From the NCBI GenBank assembly GCA_003230535.1, contig QIEW01000148.1:1-11234 (forward strand): DNA of 11,234 nucleotides, written 5' to 3'. The notes under the pieces are model-generated. The model worked only from the letters and a program-made list of their open reading frames with translations, searched no databases and was not told the DNA's origin. Below are positions 1 to 4,818 of the stretch, in pieces (position 1 is the stretch's first letter; every line of letters begins with the position of its first letter). Source of the stretch: a bacterium (lineage in GTDB: Bacteria; SZUA-182; SZUA-191). Position numbers and translations under genes: made by a program.

Positions 1-35
1 CTTGCCTTACGGCCTCGCCCAATCCACTCACCCAT
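1..35 (-). CDS. 5' end of a minus-strand gene, possibly IMP dehydrogenase-like (GuaB3 type)
   Basis: Only about eleven codons are inside the window: an ATG at 35-33 followed by GEWIGRGRKA, then the window edge. The start is supported by a strong Shine-Dalgarno sequence, AGGAGG (complement of 45-50), about 9 bases upstream. The short N-terminus resembles that of GuaB3-family IMP dehydrogenase-related proteins, which often begin with an IGRG(K/R)xARRAYGFD-like stretch. That resemblance is from memory and rests on few residues, so the product is a guess; the existence of a gene start is better supported. If correct, it would pair functionally with guaA further along, since IMP dehydrogenase makes the XMP that GuaA aminates. 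The MITE at 99-231 lies in its upstream region. Confidence 0.5.
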   Translation of the reverse strand, partial: MGEWIGRGRKA

Positions 36-98
36 AAGGGTCTTCCTCCTCTAATATCGGGTCCGTGTGCGCCAATAATCGAATTAGTAATCATTTAT

Positions 99-231
99 GA
101 TGGTTTCGTAAAAAATTGTCATTCCCACGAAAGTGGGAATCCACCCTAATTTTAACTGTCTGAAAATACTGGATTCCCGTTTGCACGGGAATGACATAAA
201 TATATGTTGTCTGACTTTTTACGAGTTCATC
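99..231. repeat. Complete MITE with terminal inverted repeats and 6-bp target duplication
   Basis: A 133-bp non-coding element. The left end GATGGTTTCGTAAAAA (99-114) and right end TTTTTACGAGTTCATC (216-231) are inverted repeats matching at 13 of 16 positions. The element is flanked by ATTTAT on both sides (93-98 and 232-237), which looks like a target-site duplication. Inside are two hairpins: stem ATTCCCAC/GTGGGAAT with loop GAAA (121-140), and stem ATTCCCGT/ACGGGAAT with loop TTGC (173-192). The ATTCCC(n8)GGGAAT unit recalls the dRS3-type repeats of Neisseria and similar repeats in many other bacteria. Related or truncated copies occur at 3758-3851, 6378-6393 and 7201-7230. No transposase is present, so movement would need one supplied elsewhere. 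Confidence 0.85.
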
Positions 232-253
232 ATTTATAAATCTGCTAATCAAA

Positions 254-973
254 TTATAGTTGACTGGATTTACGTGTACGGTAATCCCGGCCGCTTAGTT
301 CGATGATATGGCACATCTCTGATCGGTAAGGGTGTCTTCGTCCTCGGTTTGTGGTTTATCCAGCCAGTTGGATGTAATAATAGTAATTTTTTTCTCATTA
401 TAACGCTTGTTGATGATATAGGCCAGAATATCCTGAACCCAATCGGTAACCTTATGGGCGCCTAAGTCATCCAACAAGAGAACTTCCTTGGTAATTACTG
501 ATCCCAGGATCGAGAACTCTGAAGTCCGGGAGGCTGAATCATAGCTGGCTTTGATTTCTTTTAACAGGTCCATGAAGTCGTAAAACAAACAGGAAACACC
601 TTTTTTCAGGCAAAGCTCGGTTAGGACGGCTACCGCTAAATGGGTCTTCCCCACACCGTATGGTCCCATGAAAAGCAATCCCTTAGATACGCCCGGATAA
701 TTTTGTGTGAACCCTTGAGCGGTTCCCAGAGCCTTGGATAAACTAAGATTAATCTTGCGTCTTCTACTTCCCTCCTCATAAACGTCAAAGTTTTCCAGGC
801 GACAGGCCCGAAAACGGGCGGGAACTCTGGCCTCCTTGTACATCCGGAGCCGGTGCTCCAGCAAGCAGATAGCACTGACAGCGCCGCACCATTGAAGTTC
901 CATCCGCTTTTACAATCTCCCAACCGGTACCGGAACATTTGGGGCAAATCGGCTCCGTTTTAGCGCTATTCAT
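254..973 (-). pseudogene. DnaC/DnaI-like helicase-loader ATPase, broken by two frame lesions
   Basis: Helicase loaders of the DnaC/DnaI family are AAA+ ATPases that place the replicative helicase on DNA. Three reading frames together give a full family member. The first (ATG at 973) encodes a zinc finger, CPKC with Cys10 and Cys13 and RRCQC with Cys32 and Cys34. After about 35 codons it runs into another frame: an extra base near 860-868 is needed to join CQCYL to LLEHRLRMYKEARVPARF. The long middle frame (open from 903 to 295) holds Walker A GPYGVGKTH, Walker B VLLLDDLGA and sensor-1 TIITSN. It ends abnormally after TLTD. The third frame (about 319 down to a stop at 254) encodes EMCHIIELSGRDYR, the usual C-terminus, so roughly 30 bases of the RIGxRLRSRLY region are missing. 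Upstream is the 243-residue gene, separated by a repeat insertion. Either this is a decayed gene or both lesions are sequence errors; a programmed shift is unlikely with two lesions. Confidence 0.8.
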
Positions 974-1014
974 AAGTATTCTTCGCTTCTAGTAACTAGC
1001 TGATTGTTAATCCC

Positions 1015-1182
1015 ATTATAAACGAACTTAGCGCACCGTCGGTGCGGACTTTTTAGGTTAGGTGGTGGCAGGTTCTCAAACCTGCCACTCAGTCAGCCTG
1101 TCGGGTTTGAGAACCCGACAGCACATAAAAACTTATCTGCTTGTTTTGTTGGACATAAAAAAGGAAATTCCTATACGTTCAA
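1015..1182. repeat. Dispersed 0.15-kb palindromic repeat, copy A
   Basis: This stretch matches 8424-8573 in the same orientation over GAACTTAGCGC at the left, GGTGCGGAC inside, CCGACAGCAC in the middle and AAGGAAATTCCTATACGTT at the right. It holds three hairpins: CGCACCG/CGGTGCG at 1033-1047, stem GTGGCAGGTT with loop CTCA (1065-1088), and stem CTGTCGGGTT with loop TGAG (1098-1121). The two loops are exact reverse complements. It fills the gap between the 243-residue gene and the broken helicase-loader gene and has probably separated two genes that were once adjacent. No open reading frame of interest is inside it. Confidence 0.8.
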
Positions 1183-1193
1183 GATAACGCGTC

Positions 1194-1925
1194 CTAGACG
1201 CCATATATACTAAGCGAAGGCAAGCCATGGTATTTAAGTCCCAGTTTACCATATAAAGAATTTTGAGTCTCGCTATAAACTTCCCGGCTCATATATTGCT
1301 GATAGTTCTGGAGCTGGTGGCGAACAGCGGTTTTTATATTCAATAATTCTTCGGCCGGCAGATGCTTTAGAGCTTCTGCTGTTAACAATTCCCTTAGATG
1401 ACGGAGCCCCTTCAGCGCCTCCCCGACCTCCGCTCCCGCTTGGACGTCTTCGGTCAGCCCTCTGAGTTTTCCAGCTATATCCAGCGCCGCTCCAGCCAAC
1501 TCTGTCTTTGGTTTAGCCTGCTCCTGGGCTGCCTGTTCTCTCGCCCAACCTTGAAGCTCTTCCTTAATCTGAGTCAGGCGCTGAAGGAATTTTTCCGCCT
1601 CAGAGTGGTTTCCGTTTCCTTGATTGGGCGCTCCTCGTCTTTGCCGTTTAAACTTTTCCCATGATCGTTCTACGCCAGGTTCACAATAAGCCAGAAATTG
1701 TATGCTGGAACTCCTGGAACCCGCCCGCAGGAAGGTGGAGGCGATCCCTTTTAGTACCACCGGCAGAGGAATTCCGGCCTGCTTCCATCGGTAAGCCAAA
1801 TCCAAATCTTTAGGGGAAAGTAATAACCCGCGGCCTCTTCTCTTCAAAAAATACTCTACTACTTTAAGTAAATAGGATGTTTCCCGGTAACCGGTCTCTT
1901 TACCGGAGCATAAGATATCAGTCAT
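1194..1925 (-). CDS. Unrecognised 243-aa protein, candidate partner of the helicase loader (DnaD-like role?)
   Basis: A soluble protein with no signal peptide or membrane segment. Residues 15-90 contain a conserved-looking block (YLLKVVEYFLKRRGRGLLLSP, then RWKQAGIPLPVVLKGI and a YCEPGVERSWEKF stretch) that reads as a helical DNA- or protein-binding domain. Residues 105-200 are rich in Glu, Gln, Ala and Lys and look like long helices or a coiled coil. The ATG at 1925 overlaps the end of coaX by 8 bases and has an AGGGG ribosome site just upstream, so translation is probably coupled to coaX. It lies immediately upstream of the DnaC/DnaI-like loader gene, as DnaD/DnaB-type primosome genes do in Firmicutes. 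A role in helicase loading is therefore possible, but this is inference from position; I recognise no named domain. Confidence 0.8.
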   Translation of the reverse strand: MTDILCSGKETGYRETSYLLKVVEYFLKRRGRGLLLSPKDLDLAYRWKQAGIPLPVVLKGIASTFLRAGSRSSSIQFLAYCEPGVERSWEKFKRQRRGAPNQGNGNHSEAEKFLQRLTQIKEELQGWAREQAAQEQAKPKTELAGAALDIAGKLRGLTEDVQAGAEVGEALKGLRHLRELLTAEALKHLPAEELLNIKTAVRHQLQNYQQYMSREVYSETQNSLYGKLGLKYHGLPSLSIYGV

Positions 1926-2754
1926 AGGCGCCCCTGTTCCGTAAATATATCAGTCGCAGCCCTTGCAAAGTAAGCTCGCTGTTAATATGTTCTATCCGCC
2001 GGCATTCAGAGGCTATTATTTCGGCTAATCCGCCGGTGGCTACCACCGAAACCCGCTGCTGTAATTCCTCTTCTATGCGGCCGATCATTCCGTCAACAAC
2101 TGAGGCAATACCAAAAAACAGTCCGGATTGAATACTGTTGATAGTGGTTCGGCCTATAGCGGACGGCGGTTTTTTCAACTCTACCCGGGGAAGTTTAGCG
2201 GTGTGCTGCCAAAGAGATTGTGACAGAAGCGGCCCGCCGGGGAAAATAATACCCCCGAGATATTTCCCGTCGATACTGATTACACAAAAGGTAATGGCGG
2301 TACCGAAATCTACGAGGACTAAAGGTTTGCTGCCGGAGGGACCCCCACGGGGAAGACTACCCTCCGGTGAACGGCTTGTCGGTTGTTTACCATAGAGTTC
2401 CCAAGCCGCAACTGCATTTACCAGACGATCGGCGCCTACTTCGCTGGGATTATCGTAATCAATCTCTAAGCCTAAGTCCAGCTCCACCCCTACCACCAGC
2501 GGCTCAAGTTTAAAGTAACGTTGAGCCATTTCCCTTAGCGGACGAACGATAGAAGGAACTACAGAGGACAGGACCACAGCCGTAATCTGCTCGGCATACC
2601 CTCCGTCCACATTCAGTAAGCGGCGGATTATCAATCCTAACTCGTCGGGAGTTTGATAGGACTGGGTTGTGAGACGCCAACTGCCTAACAGTTTATCCTT
2701 CTGGAATAAACCGAGAACTATATTGGTATTCCCTGCATCTATGGCTAATAACAT
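1918..2754 (-). CDS. coaX: Type III pantothenate kinase
   Basis: Phosphorylates pantothenate with ATP in the first committed step of CoA synthesis; cytoplasmic. The type III (CoaX) family of the ASKHA fold is shown by DAGNTNIVLG at residues 6-15 (phosphate-binding Asp6), NPSEVGADRLVNA at 102-114, VDFGTAITF at 148-156 and a glycine-rich GGIIFPGG loop at 167-174. It is 278 residues against about 255-260 usual. The extra length is mostly an in-frame insertion, roughly residues 123-143 (PTSRSPEGSLPRGGPSGS), between the GADR helix and VDFGT. That insertion is encoded by the palindrome at 2333-2367. It starts 36 bases after birA ends, with no good Shine-Dalgarno sequence before the ATG; a small hairpin (TAACAGG 2772-2778 with CCTGTTA 2787-2793) spans the junction. 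It overlaps the next gene by 8 bases. Identification is firm; the effect of the insertion is unknown. Confidence 0.95.
   Translation of the reverse strand: MLLAIDAGNTNIVLGLFQKDKLLGSWRLTTQSYQTPDELGLIIRRLLNVDGGYAEQITAVVLSSVVPSIVRPLREMAQRYFKLEPLVVGVELDLGLEIDYDNPSEVGADRLVNAVAAWELYGKQPTSRSPEGSLPRGGPSGSKPLVLVDFGTAITFCVISIDGKYLGGIIFPGGPLLSQSLWQHTAKLPRVELKKPPSAIGRTTINSIQSGLFFGIASVVDGMIGRIEEELQQRVSVVATGGLAEIIASECRRIEHINSELTLQGLRLIYLRNRGAYD
2333..2367. repeat. GC-rich palindrome inserted in frame inside coaX
   Basis: Arms CCGGAGGG (2333-2340) and CCCTCCGG (2360-2367) are perfect inverted repeats. A smaller stem, CCCC (2342-2345) with GGGG (2349-2352), lies between them. The palindrome encodes most of the extra segment that other CoaX proteins lack, placed between two conserved motifs, which is what an in-frame palindromic-element insertion (as in Rickettsia RPEs) looks like. 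Whether copies exist elsewhere in this genome cannot be seen from the window. Confidence 0.65.
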
Positions 2755-2790
2755 ATAAGAGGGTAGCGAAGTAACAGGGAATAACTCCTG

Positions 2791-3666
2791 TTATAAAAAA
2801 GATAAGCCGCTGTTTTTGGAGATAGATGGATGAGATATCAGATGATAGTTATTATAAAGAATTTTTATTCGGCCTGAAGTTATTCGACGGACTACTTCCC
2901 CTACCCGAACCAATAATGCCGCAGTACTATCGATGCCTAAAGATTCACCTTCGAATCGGTTGCCAAAAGAGATCACTTCCAACCAACTGCCAACTGTACC
3001 GTCTAGTTCCTGAAGCCTCTCCCCTATAGGCTCGAATCCCTGGGATAAAAACTCTAAATATCGTTCTTCCAAATTTAGCAGTATTTTCCGCACTAGCTTG
3101 GCGCGGGAATATTCATGACCGGATTCCACCTTCAGTGAAGTGGCCTCCGGAAGATGATTTTCTATAAACATCTCACGGGTGTGATTGACATTAACGCCGA
3201 TACCGATCACCAAATGCCGGATATTGGCCTCCTCCCACTCTGCTTCCGCCAAAATTCCAGCCAATTTATGGCCGTTAATAAACACGTCATTAGGCCACAC
3301 AATGCCGGGCTTCAGACCCGTAGCCGCTGCCACGGCCTCAGCCAGGGCTAATGCTGTAATCAATGTTAGCTGGGAGATATTCTCCGGCGGGAGATGCGGC
3401 CTCAGGATAACCGACATATAAATCCCCACGCCGCCGGGCGAATACCACGCTCTACCCCGCTGTCCCCTCCCGTGATGCTGCTGGTCCGCAATTACTACTG
3501 TTCCCTCTGGCGCTCCTTCGTGAGCCATCTGGATGGCTATGGTGTTGGTGGAAGACACTTCAGAAAAAGAGTATATTTTGGAACCGATCAGGGTGGTAGG
3601 GAGCGCAGAGCCAGAGGAAAGTGAATAGATAATGTCAGGCAGCCCAGACCAACCTTGTTTTCCCAA
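2791..3666 (-). CDS. birA: Biotin--[acetyl-CoA-carboxylase] ligase (no DNA-binding domain)
   Basis: Activates biotin to biotinyl-AMP and transfers it to the lysine of biotin carrier domains such as that of acetyl-CoA carboxylase. Motifs in order: SEVSSTNT (35-42), the biotinyl-AMP loop GRGQRGRAW (66-74), WPNDVFINGHKLAGIL (124-139, with Lys134 at the catalytic lysine position), and GIGVNVN. A C-terminal SH3-like domain follows (GTVGSWLEVIS onward). The protein lacks the N-terminal helix-turn-helix of bifunctional E. coli BirA, so it is a class I ligase and should not repress biotin genes. The start is a TTG at 3666 with GGAGGG about 7 bases upstream; the first in-frame ATG would cut into the conserved domain. 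It is the first gene of the cluster with coaX. Confidence 0.95.
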   Translation of the reverse strand: MGKQGWSGLPDIIYSLSSGSALPTTLIGSKIYSFSEVSSTNTIAIQMAHEGAPEGTVVIADQQHHGRGQRGRAWYSPGGVGIYMSVILRPHLPPENISQLTLITALALAEAVAAATGLKPGIVWPNDVFINGHKLAGILAEAEWEEANIRHLVIGIGVNVNHTREMFIENHLPEATSLKVESGHEYSRAKLVRKILLNLEERYLEFLSQGFEPIGERLQELDGTVGSWLEVISFGNRFEGESLGIDSTAALLVRVGEVVRRITSGRIKILYNNYHLISHPSISKNSGLSFL

Positions 3667-3695
3667 TTAAATTCCCTCCAGAATTTGCCAATTGT

Positions 3696-3723
3696 ATTCT
3701 ATAAAAATACCATAAATCATCAA
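3696..3723 (-). promoter_or_regulatory. Candidate sigma-70 promoter for birA-coaX cluster
   Basis: On the minus strand, TTGATG (3718-3723) and TAGAAT (3696-3701) are separated by 16 bases and lie about 30 bases upstream of the birA TTG start. The match is 4 of 6 at -35 and 5 of 6 at -10. The DNA is AT-rich, so chance matches are possible. Confidence 0.45.
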
Positions 3724-3757
3724 TAAAATCAAACTTAGAAATCCGACAAAATTACAG

Positions 3758-3851
3758 GATGAACTCGTAAAAAGTCAAAAAAACACACATTCTTGTCATT
3801 CCTGTGCAAACTGGAATCCAGTATTTTCAGACAGTTAAAATCAGGGTCGAT
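3758..3851. repeat. Truncated, inverted copy of the 99-231 MITE
   Basis: Begins with the intact terminal sequence GATGAACTCGTAAAAA (3758-3773) and continues through a TCATTCC...GGAATCCAG hairpin (3798-3817) and the GTATTTTCAGACAGTTAAAA segment. It is the reverse complement of roughly 147-231. It stops just after AGGGT, so the second hairpin and the other terminus are missing. It sits upstream of the candidate birA promoter. Confidence 0.8.
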
Positions 3852-3855
3852 AATT

Positions 3856-3882
3856 GTTGGGTTTTGCTCCGCTCAACTCAAC
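3856..3882. repeat. Small REP-like hairpin
   Basis: GTTGGGTT (3856-3863) pairs with AACTCAAC (3875-3882) through one G-T wobble, with an 11-base loop. GTTGGGTTxxGCTxCGCTCAAC-type words are common as repeats in many genomes. It abuts the truncated MITE copy. Confidence 0.5.
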
Positions 3883-4149
3883 CTACATAAAAGTCTTTTT
3901 TGATCTTTCGGCTTGTCTCAAGCCGAAAGTGCCAAGGGTAGAGCGCCCCTTTAGTAGTTTCGGCTTGAGACAAGCCGAAACATCTATATGAAAGTACTGT
4001 ATGAAAATTAAACTTAAATCAGAATATAAGTTTTCATCTTTAACCTGCGCTTGAACTGATGGGTTAAAAAGGGTTTCGTATCTCTGTAGAAAGGGAATGA
4101 GGGGCGAAGTTACTTTAAACCTAAATTGCTTATTGGTTGCCATTTTCAA
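3883..4149 (-). CDS. Doubtful small ORF, possibly a repeat-truncated gene
   Basis: A minus-strand frame of up to 88 residues starting at TTG 4149 or ATG 4143, the latter with a weak GGGGCGG upstream. The first ~55 residues (ATNKQFRFKVTSPLIPFLQRYETLFN...) have ordinary protein-like composition. From about 3985 down to the stop the frame is read through the double-hairpin repeat at 3906-3980. The most likely picture is a small gene cut by a repeat insertion, or simply a chance frame. I recognise no family. Confidence 0.2.
   Translation of the reverse strand: MKMATNKQFRFKVTSPLIPFLQRYETLFNPSVQAQVKDENLYSDLSLIFIQYFHIDVSACLKPKLLKGRSTLGTFGLRQAERSKKTFM
3906..3980. repeat. Perfect inverted pair of hairpins
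   Basis: Arm 1 (3906-3928) has stem TTTCGGCTTG/CAAGCCGAAA and loop TCT. Arm 2 (3958-3980) has the same stem and loop AGA. The whole 23-base arm 2 is the exact reverse complement of arm 1, so either two small hairpins or one long one can form. The 29-base spacer contains a third small stem, AAGGG (3934-3938) with CCCTT (3947-3951). Confidence 0.85.
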
Positions 4150-4274
4150 AACCGCCCCTGATTTAGAATAAAGTTACCCATTCATTGAAATGCAAACGCA
4201 TTCCAGAGTATGATAAGAACAACAGTAACCCAGTATCCGGCTGGCCTAAGGGACTTTGAAATATCCAATATACC

Positions 4275-4394
4275 GAGCCTCTTGCAAAAGTGCCAGGGCG
4301 GTGGCCCTGGCCTACCCCATATGGGTAGTGTTGGGGCCACTGCCCCAACATATAGTACGGCTAACTTCTTTAAAATGACTTTTGCAAGAGGCTC
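4275..4394. repeat. 120-bp MITE with perfect 17-bp terminal inverted repeats and internal hairpins
   Basis: The termini GAGCCTCTTGCAAAAGT (4275-4291) and its exact reverse complement (4378-4394) enclose three hairpins. These are stem GCCAGGGC/GCCCTGGC with loop GGTG (4292-4311), TACCC/GGGTA around CATAT (4313-4327), and stem GTTGGGGC/GCCCCAAC with loop CACT (4330-4349). The loops GGTG and CACT pair with one wobble. The element has no coding capacity and no transposase. Confidence 0.85.
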
Positions 4395-4410
4395 TACCGT
4401 TTTAGGATTT

Positions 4411-4511
4411 GTGCTGTCGGGTCCTCAGACCTGACAGCGCAAACGAGTGGCAGGTTCAGGAAATCTGACACCTCCTAAAACCGCCAGTCAGGTCTGAGGA
4501 CATGACTGCAC
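4411..4511. repeat. Three-hairpin repeat related to the 1015-1182 and 8424-8573 elements
   Basis: Hairpin 1 has stem CTGTCGGGTC with GACCTGACAG and loop CTCA (4414-4437). Hairpin 2 is degenerate, GTGGCAGGTT against AATCTGACAC (4447-4471). Hairpin 3 has stem CAGTCAGGTC with GACATGACTG and loop TGAG (4485-4508). The first and last share a 15-bp perfect inverted repeat (GTCCTCAGACCTGAC at 4421-4435 with its complement at 4487-4501), so loops CTCA and TGAG are complementary. Confidence 0.8.
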
Positions 4512-4600
4512 AAAACCGGATGAACCAAAAAAACCACAAACGGTACTTTAAAATGTTCTAAGTCCCTAATCTTAGTTTAAAATCATGGCATTGCTTAGGT

Positions 4601-4606
4601 TATACT
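4601..4606 (+). promoter_or_regulatory. Weak candidate -10 box upstream of guaA
   Basis: TATACT at 4601-4606 is a good -10 hexamer lying about 210 bases before guaA. No convincing -35 is at 17 bases; TTTAAA (4577-4582) lies 18 bases upstream. CTTAGT (4571-4576) and ACTAAG (4604-4609) form an inverted repeat across it. A transcript from here would carry the double hairpin at 4633-4762 in its leader. Confidence 0.25.
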
Positions 4607-4632
4607 AAGTTGCCATCAAACATGAAGGATTT

Positions 4633-4762
4633 GCGTCAGGAGGTAACTCCTGACGCCACCGTAACTCCATAACCTACTGTAAACCATAAATACAGCTATA
4701 AGGCACTGTCGTCTCAGGTATTACCAAAAGTAAAGGTGCTGTCAGGTGTTACCACCTGACAG
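4633..4762 (+). repeat. Double hairpin in the guaA upstream region
   Basis: Hairpin 1 has stem GCGTCAGGAG with CTCCTGACGC and loop GTAA (4633-4656). Hairpin 2 has stem CTGTCAGGTG with CACCTGACAG and loop TTAC (4739-4762). Both stems are perfect 10-bp and the loops are exact reverse complements. The second hairpin ends 56 bases before the guaA start. It could be a repeat that merely landed there or a structured leader; no purine-riboswitch core is visible. Confidence 0.75.
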
Positions 4763-4818
4763 TTAATCATCTGATTGAACCTTGGTATTAATCAGCGCTC
4801 ACCAGGGAGGTTTATGCA

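Larger units (their letters stand above)
4247..4569. repeat. Composite region bounded by imperfect inverted repeats
   Basis: TAAGGGACTTTGAA (4247-4260) and its diverged reverse complement (TTCTAAGTCCCTAA, ending at 4569) face each other across 0.3 kb. The interval contains the MITE at 4275-4394 and the hairpin group at 4411-4511. It looks like an older element with younger repeats nested in it. No gene is visible in the interval; short frames there are read through palindromes. Confidence 0.45.

Noticed and set aside
855-870. Programmed +1 frameshift in the loader gene
   Set aside because: No recognised slippery context, and a second lesion near the 3' end makes decay or sequence error more likely.
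636-947. 103-codon minus-strand frame overlapping the helicase-loader gene
   Set aside because: It is the third frame of the broken loader gene region and matches neither the zinc finger nor the ATPase.
4163-4434. Small reading frames on both strands at 4163-4434
   Set aside because: They are read through the MITE and hairpin repeats, have no ribosome sites and show no protein-like composition.
3800-4511. CRISPR array
   Set aside because: The repeats are self-palindromic, of several unrelated families, irregularly spaced and without uniform spacers.
4690-4800. Purine riboswitch before guaA
   Set aside because: The conserved core bases of purine and PRPP-type riboswitches are not visible; the structure present is the repeat-type double hairpin.
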